Assembly (NCBI GenBank): GCA_043804035.1
Contig: JAZDJJ010000016.1
Span: 1 to 9,991, forward strand
DNA: 9,991 nucleotides
Direction: 5' to 3'
Origin: JAZDJJ01 sp043804035
GTDB lineage: Bacteria; Bacteroidota; Bacteroidia; Palsa-948
In this document: positions 1 to 7,036 of the stretch, piece after piece
Layout of the letters: each line of letters starts with the position of its first letter
Position numbering within the stretch: position 1 is the stretch's first letter
The notes under the pieces: generated by a model
The model's database searches: none
What the model was told of the DNA's origin: nothing
Seen by the model: the letters and a program-made list of their open reading frames with translations, nothing else
Program-made: the position numbers and the translations under genes

Positions 1-40
1 TTTAATTAGAAACAAACCTACATAAAATTTTAATTACTCC

Positions 41-52
41 AGGACTTACGCA
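41..52 (+). repeat. Solitary element terminus AGGACTTACGCA
   Basis: These 12 bases are identical to part of the left terminal inverted repeat of the element at 310-427. No matching opposite arm (TGCGTAAGTCCT) is visible between here and that element. The stretch 53-149 that follows has a short possible inner pair, CTAAGA at 80-85 with TCTTAG at 145-150. It is probably a decayed relative of the same element that lost its right end; that is inference from one short match plus similar layout. Confidence 0.45.
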
Positions 53-149
53 GAGTTTTCTTATTCTGCTACAAAGGCACTAAGATGAACAAAGAAATCC
101 TGGTGAACTATTCTCTTACAAATCAAAAACTTGGTGTATTCGTGTCTTA

Positions 150-238
150 GTAATAAGGTTGAATTATTTCTATCGTATCTTAATTTCTACTAAGGTTATC
201 AGAAAAAGATAAGGTTTTTTAAATCATCAGCCAACTGA
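150..238 (+). repeat. 89-bp direct repeat, copy 1
   Basis: This block recurs at 437-525, exactly 287 bp downstream, with only two mismatches (T168 versus G455, C190 versus T477). It is AT-rich, has no sustained reading frame, and contains the heptamer TAAGGTT at 154, 191 and 210. Such close identity in non-coding DNA means either a recent duplication or a dispersed repeat family. Its function is unknown to me. Confidence 0.85.
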
Positions 239-309
239 GAAACCGATGTAGTGTCGTAAATATAAAATGGGTGTATAAGTTGTTGTACTCTATTTTCATT
301 TTATTTGTT

Positions 310-427
310 ATAGGACTTACGCACTTTATTTATTTCTCGCAGATTTGATAAACGCAAAGTATTTTCGTATTTCTTGGCGACTTTGCGTCTTGGCGAGAGA
401 CCAAAAGTATTCTTGCGTAAGTCCTAT
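310..427. mobile_element. 118-bp MITE-like element with nested inverted repeats
   Basis: The ends are a perfect 14-bp inverted repeat: ATAGGACTTACGCA at 310-323 and TGCGTAAGTCCTAT at 414-427. Two further pairs nest inside: TCTCGC 335-340 with GCGAGA 393-398, and ACGCAAAGT 352-360 with ACTTTGCGT 380-388. The single strand could therefore fold into one long interrupted hairpin. GTT flanks both sides (307-309 and 428-430), which could be a 3-bp target duplication but is short enough to be chance. There is no coding capacity, so any movement would need a transposase elsewhere. It could instead be a non-mobile palindromic repeat; the perfect ends are certain, mobility is inferred. Confidence 0.65.
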
Positions 428-436
428 GTTAATAAG

Positions 437-525
437 GTAATAAGGTTGAATTATTGCTATCGTATCTTAATTTCTATTAAGGTTATCAGAAAAAGATAAG
501 GTTTTTTAAATCATCAGCCAACTGA
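437..525 (+). repeat. 89-bp direct repeat, copy 2
   Basis: This is the second copy of the block at 150-238. It begins 9 bp after the right end of the inverted-repeat element. Copy 1 likewise follows the stretch that begins with the solitary terminus at 41-52, so both copies share the order terminus, about 100 bp, block. Identity ends sharply after the shared CCAACTGA; copy 1 continues GAAACC and copy 2 continues CGGACG. Confidence 0.85.
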
Positions 526-650
526 CGGACGAAGATACTGCAAGACAATTATTTTTCCAGCACTTCAAATTAAGATTTAACCCACTTCAAACTTAAATTC
601 CTCATGTGTTTTTTTTGAATAACTTTAACTTTTTTAATCTAAAATATTTT
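526..650 (+). other. Leader region of the M16 protease gene
   Basis: This gene-free stretch sits between the repeat cluster and the protease start. It contains a 9-bp direct repeat, CACTTCAAA at 561-569 and 583-591, spaced 22 bp apart. TAACTTTA at 620-627 resembles the Bacteroidota -7 box TAnnTTTG but lacks the final G and has no partner TTG at a proper distance. I therefore cannot assign a promoter with confidence, although one is expected here. Confidence 0.3.
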
Positions 651-3506
651 ATGAAAAAAATCATCTTTCTTCTTGCAGGTGTAGCAGTTGCACTTACTTC
701 TTTTACACTTAAAAAAAGTAATTCTGAAACAAACATTTCACCGGTTCTTATAGAAAAAGTTTCCAAAAAACCTGGCGAACTCATTATCCCTTACGAAAAA
801 TGGCAACTGCCAAACGGAATGCTTATCATCATTCACGAAGACCATTCTGACCCAATTGTTCATGTGGATGTAACTTATCATGTGGGTTCTGCCCGTGAAC
901 AAATCGGACGTTCGGGCTTCGCACATTTCTTTGAGCACATGATGTTTCAGGGTTCGGATCACGTGGCTGATGAAGAACATTTTAAAACAGTAACTGAAGC
1001 AGGCGGAGTTATGAACGGCTCCACTAATCAGGATCGTACAAATTATTATGAAACTGTTCCTTCTAACTATTTAGAACGTATGCTCTGGTTAGAATCCGAC
1101 CGAATGGGATTTCTGCTGGACGCTGTTACTCAAACAAAGTTTGAAGTGCAACGCTCTACTGTAAAAAATGAACGTAATCAGAATTATGATAATCGTCCTT
1201 ATGGATTGGTATCAGAAAAAATTTCGGAAGCATTGTTCCCATATAAGCATCCTTACTCATGGACAACTATCGGATGTATTGAAGACCTGAACCGTATGGA
1301 TGTAAATGATCTGAAAAGATTTTTTATGCACTGGTACGGACCCAATAATGCTGTGCTCACAGTTGCCGGAGATGTGAATCCATCAGAAGTGGTGAAGTTG
1401 GCTGATAAATATTTTGGTCCCATTCCAAAAATTCCCGAGATAAAACCCATACCGAAAGTGCCAATTAAATTAGAACAAAACAAGTACATTTCTTACGAAG
1501 ACAATATACGTTTTCCACTTCTTTATATTGCATTTCCCTCTATGCCTGCATTTGATAAAGATGAAGCACCAATGGACGCACTGGCTTCCATTCTTTCGGA
1601 AGACAAAAATTCTATTTTCTATCAGAACTTTATCAAGAAACAAATTGCTTACAATGCAGGCATAAATAATTTCACGAATGAACTAGCAGGAATGTTTTCC
1701 ATAAGCATTTATGCAATGCCCGACAAAAAATTGCCGCAAATAGATTCGTTGGTAAATGCTTCATTATCCGAATTTGAAAAACGAGGTGTTACAGATGACG
1801 ACCTGAAAAAATTTAAGGCAAACTACGAATCTCAAACCATTCATTCACTGAGTAGTGTAAGTGGAAAAGCATCTCAACTTGCCGCGTATCAGACATACAC
1901 AGGTAATGCAAATCATATTAAAGCCGACATGGAACGTTACATGAAAGTAACCAAAGAAGATGTAATGCGAGTGTACAATCAGTATATAAAAAATAAAAAT
2001 GCTGTATACCTGAGCGTTTATCCGAAAGGAAAAAAAGAAATCATTGCCAAGCCCGATAATTTTCAATTCCAAAAGTCAAATCAAGATGTTGAAAAAGAAA
2101 GCGATGAGTACAAAAATCTTGTTTACAATAAAGTTAAAGACAATTTTGATAGAAGTAAAAAGCCCGCATCCAATATTAATCCGGTTGTAAAAGTGCCTGA
2201 CTTCTGGACAGAAAATTTTCCGAACGGATTATCAGCCATCGGGATGAAGAACGATGAAATTCCTGCTGTGAGTATTACTATTTCTCTGGAAATTGGGCAC
2301 CGCATAGATAAACTTGAAAAAACAGGCATCTCTTATCTTGTTGCAACATTGATGAACGAGTCAACAAAGATGCATAGTGCTGAACAAATTAATGATATGC
2401 TCAGTATGCTTGGTAGTACTATTAACATTAATGCAAATGATGAGGAAATCACTATGAGTATTTCTTCACTCACAAAAAATGTTGATGCCACATTAAAGAT
2501 TGCAGAAGAAATGCTGTTCCATCCAAAATTTGATAAAGAAGATTTTAATCGCCTGAAAGAAGAACAATTGCAGAGTATCGGCAATCAGTTAATGCAACCT
2601 GTTGTTATAGCAAATAATGTTTACAGAAAATTGCTCTATGGAAAAGGACATATTTTTTCAACACCTGTCATTGGAACAAAAGAATCGGTCTCATCCATTA
2701 CATTAGAGAATGTGAATTTATTTTATCAGAATAATTTTTCTTCATCCATTACAAAAGTAGTCGTGGCAGGAGATGTAATAAAAGAAACCATTCTTCCTAA
2801 ACTTAACTTTTTGAAAAATTGGCAAGCGAAAGAAGTGAAGAAAGTGGAACAAATTGCAGTTTCAAAAATTGACAAGACGAAAATTTATTTTGTAAATAAA
2901 GACAATGCTCCCCAGTCGGAAATTCGCGTTGGCTATATTGCTCTTCCTTATGATGCAACAGGCAAATATTACCGCACCACGTTGATGAACTATGTACTGG
3001 GAGGTGCATTTAATAGTCGCATCAATCTTAATCTTCGGGAAGATAAAGGATGGACTTATGGAGCACGTTCTTTTTTTGCGGGTAGCAAATATGCAGGACC
3101 TTTCACCGCTAACGGAGGAATCAAAGGCGATGCCACCGACAGTTCTGTAGTTGAGTTTATGAAGGAAATAAAAAAATATGCTGAATCAGGAATCACTGCT
3201 GATGAACTTCTGTTTACGAAAAGTTCTATCGGGCAGAAAGATGCACTTGCTTATGAAACCAACAGACAGAAAGCCGGCTTCATCAAACGCATCATTGACT
3301 ATAATCTCACAAAGGACTTTGTGGATAAACAACAGGAAATTCTAAAGAACATTACCAAACAAGAAATTGATGCTATTGCAAAGGAAAATCTTCCTTACAA
3401 CAATATGATAATTGTAATAGTGGGCAACAAAGCAAAACTTTTTGATAGAATTATCAAATTAGGATACGATGTAGTGGAGATGGATATGAATGGAAATCAA
3501 TTGTAA
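651..3506 (+). CDS. Exported tandem-domain M16 family zinc metallopeptidase
   Basis: The product is a 951-residue zinc protease of the M16 (pitrilysin/insulinase) family, probably acting outside the cytoplasmic membrane. I chose the ATG at 651 over the in-frame GTG at 606 because it gives a clean signal peptide (MKKIIFLLAG followed by a hydrophobic run to about residue 19). The N-terminal M16 half carries the inverted zinc motif HFFEH (H92, E95, H96), with the third ligand probably E174 in VKNER, the usual distance away. The C-terminal half starts near residue 520. Where the zinc motif would fall it reads LVATLMNES, so this half is catalytically dead, but it keeps the substrate-binding signature LREDKGWTYGA. 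This active-plus-inactive arrangement is normal for bacterial two-domain M16 proteins. thrS follows after 15 bp, so read-through is likely although the functions look unrelated. The substrate is unknown. Confidence 0.93.
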   Translation: MKKIIFLLAGVAVALTSFTLKKSNSETNISPVLIEKVSKKPGELIIPYEKWQLPNGMLIIIHEDHSDPIVHVDVTYHVGSAREQIGRSGFAHFFEHMMFQGSDHVADEEHFKTVTEAGGVMNGSTNQDRTNYYETVPSNYLERMLWLESDRMGFLLDAVTQTKFEVQRSTVKNERNQNYDNRPYGLVSEKISEALFPYKHPYSWTTIGCIEDLNRMDVNDLKRFFMHWYGPNNAVLTVAGDVNPSEVVKLADKYFGPIPKIPEIKPIPKVPIKLEQNKYISYEDNIRFPLLYIAFPSMPAFDKDEAPMDALASILSEDKNSIFYQNFIKKQIAYNAGINNFTNELAGMFSISIYAMPDKKLPQIDSLVNASLSEFEKRGVTDDDLKKFKANYESQTIHSLSSVSGKASQLAAYQTYTGNANHIKADMERYMKVTKEDVMRVYNQYIKNKNAVYLSVYPKGKKEIIAKPDNFQFQKSNQDVEKESDEYKNLVYNKVKDNFDRSKKPASNINPVVKVPDFWTENFPNGLSAIGMKNDEIPAVSITISLEIGHRIDKLEKTGISYLVATLMNESTKMHSAEQINDMLSMLGSTININANDEEITMSISSLTKNVDATLKIAEEMLFHPKFDKEDFNRLKEEQLQSIGNQLMQPVVIANNVYRKLLYGKGHIFSTPVIGTKESVSSITLENVNLFYQNNFSSSITKVVVAGDVIKETILPKLNFLKNWQAKEVKKVEQIAVSKIDKTKIYFVNKDNAPQSEIRVGYIALPYDATGKYYRTTLMNYVLGGAFNSRINLNLREDKGWTYGARSFFAGSKYAGPFTANGGIKGDATDSSVVEFMKEIKKYAESGITADELLFTKSSIGQKDALAYETNRQKAGFIKRIIDYNLTKDFVDKQQEILKNITKQEIDAIAKENLPYNNMIIVIVGNKAKLFDRIIKLGYDVVEMDMNGNQL

Positions 3507-3521
3507 CATTTCTTTTTAAAA

Positions 3522-5462
3522 ATGATCACTATTACTTTTCCTGACGGGAAAACAAAACAATACGAATCAGGCATTACTGCACTTGAGATTGCAAAAAGCA
3601 TCAGTGAAGGATTAGCACGCAATGTGCTTGCCGCAAAAGTAAATGACATTGTCATTGATGCAACTCTCCCAATTGTAAGCGATACAAAAATTTTTTTCCT
3701 CACATGGAACGATGACGAAAGCAAATCTGTTCTATGGCATTCTTCCGCTCACTTAATGGCAGAATCCATGGAATCACTTTATCCGGGAATAAAGTTCGGA
3801 ATTGGACCTTCAATTGAAAACGGCTTTTATTACGATGTGGATTTAGGAGAAAAAATAATTTCAGCAGAAGATTTTTTGAAGATAGAACAAAAGATGATGG
3901 AACTTGCAAGACAAAAAAATCTTTTTGTGCGAAAAGAAATTTCCAGAAAAGATGCGATAGATTATTTCCAAAAAAAAGGAGATGAATATAAACTTGAATT
4001 GCTGAACGAGTTGGAAGACGAACAAATTACTTTTTATCAGCAGGGAAATTTTGTTGACCTTTGCCGTGGTCCTCACATTCCGAATACTGAATTCATTAAA
4101 GCAATAAAACTTTTGAACATTGCTGGTGCATACTGGCGCGGTAATAAAAAAAATAAACAACTCACACGTATCTATGGTATTTCTTTTCCTTCCAAAAAAG
4201 AATTGGATGAATATCTTTTGATGTTGGAAGAAGCAAAAAAGCGAGACCATCGCAAAATCGGAAAAGAACTTAAGATATTTTCTTTTGATGATAGTGTAGG
4301 TCCGGGACTTCCGCTGTGGCTCCCTAATGGCGCTGTGATGATTGAGCAATTAGAAACATTAGTAAAAACAGCAGAAGAAAAATTCGGATACCAGCGCGTA
4401 CGCACTCCACACATTGCAAAAGAGTCCATATATTTAACTAGTGGTCATCTTCCTTATTATGCTGATAGTATGTTCCCGCCTATAGATATGGAAGGAACAA
4501 AATATTATTTAAAGGCGATGAACTGTCCGCATCATCATAAAATTTTTGCAGCACTCAATCCAAGTTATCGCGATTTGCCTTTGCGTCTTGCAGAATATGG
4601 AACTTGCTATCGCTATGAACAAAGTGGAGAACTTTTTGGATTGATGCGTGTGCGCTCTTTGCAAATGAATGATGCACATATCTACTGCACAAAAGAACAA
4701 TTTGCTGATGAGTTCAGTGCAGTAAATGAACTTTATCTAAAATATTTTAAACTCTTTGGAATAGAAAAATATGTGATGCGTTTTTCAACACACACACCAA
4801 AAAATCTCGGAAAAAAATATGTGAATGAACCGGCACTTTGGATTCAAACCGAAGACATGGTACGCAATGTTCTCATTGATTCTAAAATTCCTTACAAAGA
4901 AATTTCTGATGAAGCTGCTTTCTATGGACCAAAAATAGATGTGCAGATTTGGAGCGCCATCGGAAGAGAATTTACGCTTGCAACCAATCAAGTTGACTTT
5001 GCACAGCCAAAAAGATTCGGACTGACATTCGTTAATAAAAATAATCAGGACGAAACACCCATCTGTATTCATCGCGCACCACTCGGAACTCACGAACGTT
5101 TTATCGGATTTTTGATTGAACATTATGCCGGTAATTTTCCTATATGGCTGGCGCCAAAACAAATTGCCATTCTCCCTATAAGCGACAGATTCAATGACTA
5201 TACAAAAAATATTCTGACATTGCTGAAAAATTATTACATTCGTATTTTTTTTGATGACCGTAGTGAAAAAATTGGTAAAAAGATACGTGATGCAGAATTG
5301 ATGAAAGTACCTTACATGATGATAATTGGAGAAAAAGAAATTGCTACAAATACTGTTTCAGTCAGAAAACATGGAAAAGGAGATATAGGAAGTTTTAATG
5401 CAGAAGAGTTTGCTAAAAAAATAAAAGAAGAAGTGGATAACGTGATGAAGTTTGATTTCTGA
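3522..5462 (+). CDS. thrS: Threonine--tRNA ligase (ThrRS)
   Basis: This 646-residue cytoplasmic class II synthetase joins threonine to tRNA-Thr using ATP and has the full bacterial length. An N-terminal TGS domain spans about 1-62. The editing domain follows, with HSSAH (H73, H77) and DLCRGPH (C181, H185) forming the site that removes mischarged serine. The catalytic core spans about 245-540. Its zinc ligands are C335 in MNCPHHH, H386 in NDAHIYC and H517 in HRAP; motif 2 is YRYEQSGE (363-370) and motif 3 is GTHERFIGF (522-530). The C-terminal anticodon-binding domain includes VRKHGKGDIGSF. All expected catalytic and editing residues are present. The gene starts 15 bp after the protease gene without a Shine-Dalgarno box and heads the thrS-infC-rpmI-rplT cluster, although infC seems to have its own promoter. 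Confidence 0.98.
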   Translation: MITITFPDGKTKQYESGITALEIAKSISEGLARNVLAAKVNDIVIDATLPIVSDTKIFFLTWNDDESKSVLWHSSAHLMAESMESLYPGIKFGIGPSIENGFYYDVDLGEKIISAEDFLKIEQKMMELARQKNLFVRKEISRKDAIDYFQKKGDEYKLELLNELEDEQITFYQQGNFVDLCRGPHIPNTEFIKAIKLLNIAGAYWRGNKKNKQLTRIYGISFPSKKELDEYLLMLEEAKKRDHRKIGKELKIFSFDDSVGPGLPLWLPNGAVMIEQLETLVKTAEEKFGYQRVRTPHIAKESIYLTSGHLPYYADSMFPPIDMEGTKYYLKAMNCPHHHKIFAALNPSYRDLPLRLAEYGTCYRYEQSGELFGLMRVRSLQMNDAHIYCTKEQFADEFSAVNELYLKYFKLFGIEKYVMRFSTHTPKNLGKKYVNEPALWIQTEDMVRNVLIDSKIPYKEISDEAAFYGPKIDVQIWSAIGREFTLATNQVDFAQPKRFGLTFVNKNNQDETPICIHRAPLGTHERFIGFLIEHYAGNFPIWLAPKQIAILPISDRFNDYTKNILTLLKNYYIRIFFDDRSEKIGKKIRDAELMKVPYMMIIGEKEIATNTVSVRKHGKGDIGSFNAEEFAKKIKEEVDNVMKFDF

Positions 5463-5555
5463 AATGAACTAAATTTTTATGTAAGTTAAAAAAAATGCCT
5501 ACACTATCAATGTTTTTTTAGATATTAAATACAACACAAAAAAAATATCTGAAAA

Positions 5556-5581
5556 TTGATTAAAGAAAAAAAGTAAATTTG
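5556..5581 (+). promoter_or_regulatory. Candidate Bacteroidota-type promoter for infC-rpmI-rplT
   Basis: TAAATTTG at 5574-5581 matches the Bacteroidota -7 consensus TAnnTTTG exactly. A TTG at 5556-5558 could be the -33 element, but its 15-nt spacer is shorter than usual for the phylum, so the upstream half is doubtful. Transcription would start near 5588, leaving a leader of roughly 60 nt before the proposed infC start. The remainder of the thrS-infC gap (5463-5651) shows no gene and no convincing terminator. Confidence 0.5.
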
Positions 5582-5651
5582 CAAACTTTATCACCCACAG
5601 GATAAATATCCAACTGGGTTAAACATAAAACATAAACCAAAATTTTTAGCC

Positions 5652-6269
5652 ATCGCAGCACCATTTTACAAACCGAAAACGAGTTCATTTTTCTCTCAAA
5701 GAAAAGAAGGATACAATAAAGGAGGAAGGTCTCAATATCAAAAAAGAGAAGACCTGCATAGAATAAATGACAGAATTAGACATTCTCAAGTGCGGGTAGT
5801 AGGAGAAGGAATTACAGCGGGAATTTATCCGATTATTCAAGCACTGAGGATGGCATCCAATGCAGGATTGGATCTTGTGGAAATAGCACCGAATGCAGAC
5901 CCACCGGTTTGTAGGGTGGTTGACTATAAAAAGTTTTTATACGAACTAAAGAAAAAGCAGAAAGAACAAAAGGCGAAAACAGCGAAAGTTATTGTTAAAG
6001 AAATTCGTTTCACGCCTCATACAGATGAACATGATTTTAATTTTAAAAAGAATCATGCCATCAGATTTCTTCAAGAAGGAGCAAAAGTAAGAGCATACGT
6101 GTTTTTCAAAGGAAGAAGCATCATGTTCAAGAAACAAGGAGAAGAACTACTGATACGATTTGCGCAAGAATTAGAAGAGTTTGGAAGAATAGACCAAAAA
6201 CCGATACAGGATGGAAAAAAAATGACCATGCTTATTGGACCGTGTAAAAAAGAACACCACAAAGAATAG
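5652..6269 (+). CDS. infC: Translation initiation factor IF-3 (non-ATG start)
   Basis: IF3 binds the 30S subunit, prevents premature 50S joining and checks start-codon pairing. With an ATC start the product is 205 residues: a basic tail (1-35), the N domain (about 36-105, HRINDRIR to DYKKFLYE), a lysine-rich linker, and the C domain (about 112-197, including VKEIRFTPHTDEHD and FFKGRS). The frame opens after a TAA at 5574-5576. Between there and the GTG at 5790 there is no in-frame ATG, GTG or TTG. Starting at 5790 would cut away the conserved HRINDRIR segment, so a non-canonical start is needed. ATC at 5652, followed by Ala-Ala, gives a plausible tail; ATA at 5625 or CTG at 5754 are alternatives. 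Known infC genes such as that of E. coli use AUU for IF3 autoregulation. Identity is very sure; the exact start is inferred. Confidence 0.93.
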   Translation: MAAPFYKPKTSSFFSQRKEGYNKGGRSQYQKREDLHRINDRIRHSQVRVVGEGITAGIYPIIQALRMASNAGLDLVEIAPNADPPVCRVVDYKKFLYELKKKQKEQKAKTAKVIVKEIRFTPHTDEHDFNFKKNHAIRFLQEGAKVRAYVFFKGRSIMFKKQGEELLIRFAQELEEFGRIDQKPIQDGKKMTMLIGPCKKEHHKE

Positions 6270-6364
6270 GGAGTAAGAGAAACAAAAAAAATTGTAATTT
6301 CTCCACACTCGCAGGTAATTGCATAAAAACAAAATAACGAATAGTTCGACAATCTCATTGCAAG

Positions 6365-6438
6365 TAACGAATAACGAATAACGAATAACGAATAACGAAT
6401 AACGAATAACGAATAACGAATAACGAATAACGAATAAC
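6365..6438 (+). repeat. 7-bp tandem repeat (TAACGAA)n in the rpmI leader
   Basis: Ten perfect consecutive copies of TAACGAA run from 6365 to 6434, followed by a partial TAAC. An isolated unit lies upstream at 6335-6341. The array ends 11 bp before the rpmI ATG and so would be transcribed in its untranslated leader. Perfect short arrays change copy number by slippage, so the length may vary between strains. Because 7 is not a multiple of 3 but the array is outside coding sequence, any effect would be on leader length or structure, not frame. Confidence 0.97.
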
Positions 6439-6449
6439 AAACATTAGTT

Positions 6450-6644
6450 ATGCCTAAAATGAAATCAAATTCCAGCGCCAAGAAAAGGTTCCGTTTCACT
6501 GCGTCAGGAAAAATAAAAAGGAAACATGCTTTCAAAAGTCATATTCTGACCAAGAAATCAAAAAAACGAAAACGTCATCTTACTCATTCTACATTGGTGA
6601 ACAATACCAATATGCGTAGGGTAAAAAACATGCTTGTAGTATAA
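6450..6644 (+). CDS. rpmI: 50S ribosomal protein L35
   Basis: This 64-residue, strongly basic protein has the usual length of L35. It begins MPKMKSNSSAKKRFRFTASG and contains the characteristic KIKRKHAFKSHIL and KSKKRKRHL segments. L35 is a component of the large ribosomal subunit. The gene lies 180 bp after infC and 23 bp before rplT, in the conserved order. The 180-bp leader contains the TAACGAA array and a weak possible hairpin at 6277-6303. In E. coli, L20 represses translation from this leader. I cannot see a recognisable L20-binding mimic here, but one could exist. Confidence 0.97.
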   Translation: MPKMKSNSSAKKRFRFTASGKIKRKHAFKSHILTKKSKKRKRHLTHSTLVNNTNMRRVKNMLVV

Positions 6645-6667
6645 TGAATTTTTAATTTTATAAAATT

Positions 6668-7012
6668 ATGCCACGTTCCGTAAATAGTGTTGCTTCACGC
6701 GCACGCAGAAAAAAAGTTCTCAAAAAAACAAGAGGTTATTGGGGAAAACGCAAGAATATTTTTTCTATTGCAAAAAATATTTATGACAAAGGACTTACCT
6801 ACGCATACGTAGGAAGGAAGAAAAAGAAAAGAGTTTATCGTAATATTTGGGTGCAACGCATCAATGCAGCCGTGCGTGAACATGGACTTTCTTATTCTAA
6901 TTTTATTTCGCTGGCTACTAAAAAAAATCTTGGCATTAATCGTAAAGTAATGGCTGACCTTGCCATGAACTATCCTAAAACGTTTAGTGCGGTGGTGGAT
7001 GCGGTGAAGTGA
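6668..7012 (+). CDS. rplT: 50S ribosomal protein L20
   Basis: This 114-residue basic protein is close to the usual length of L20. It shows the family pattern: an N-terminal basic tail (SRARRKKVLKKTRGYWGKRK), then GRKKKKRVYRNIWVQRINAA and a C-terminal globular part ending near VMADLAMNYPKTF. L20 binds 23S rRNA early in 50S assembly and, in several bacteria, represses its own operon. It is the last gene of the + strand cluster. The next gene converges from the other strand only 24 bp away. A weak AT-rich inverted repeat (7013-7019 with 7036-7042) lies at the junction but is too feeble to call a terminator. Confidence 0.98.
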   Translation: MPRSVNSVASRARRKKVLKKTRGYWGKRKNIFSIAKNIYDKGLTYAYVGRKKKKRVYRNIWVQRINAAVREHGLSYSNFISLATKKNLGINRKVMADLAMNYPKTFSAVVDAVK

Positions 7013-7036
7013 TTTTGAAGATATTGAAAAATTATT

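Noticed and set aside
606..650. Upstream GTG start for the M16 protease
   Set aside because: It would add 15 Phe/Asn-rich residues in front of a well-formed signal peptide beginning at the ATG at 651.
3861..4349. 162-residue open frame on the minus strand inside thrS
   Set aside because: It lies wholly antisense to a clear ThrRS gene and shows low-complexity F/I/K-rich content typical of antisense frames in AT-rich DNA.
4785..5162. 125-residue minus-strand frame inside thrS
   Set aside because: Antisense to conserved ThrRS catalytic motifs, with no family signature.
5463..5555. Possible terminator after thrS formed by an A-run and a T-run around 5485-5520
   Set aside because: Pairing would be only A-T runs with a long unpaired loop and no GC stem; not convincing.
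5718..5725. AAAGGAGG, a perfect Shine-Dalgarno-like string within infC
   Set aside because: No in-frame start-like codon lies at a usable distance downstream, and the other genes here do not use such boxes; it encodes Lys-Gly-Gly in the basic IF3 tail.
6365..6438. Could the short tandem array be a CRISPR or a plasmid iteron cluster?
   Set aside because: Units are contiguous 7-mers without spacers, and no Cas or replication-initiator gene is present; it is a simple microsatellite-like array.
6071..6535. Minus-strand open frames with a repeated VIRYSLF pattern opposite infC and the tandem array
   Set aside because: The repeat pattern is just the reverse complement of the TAACGAA array read in frame, and the rest lies antisense to infC; no protein signature.
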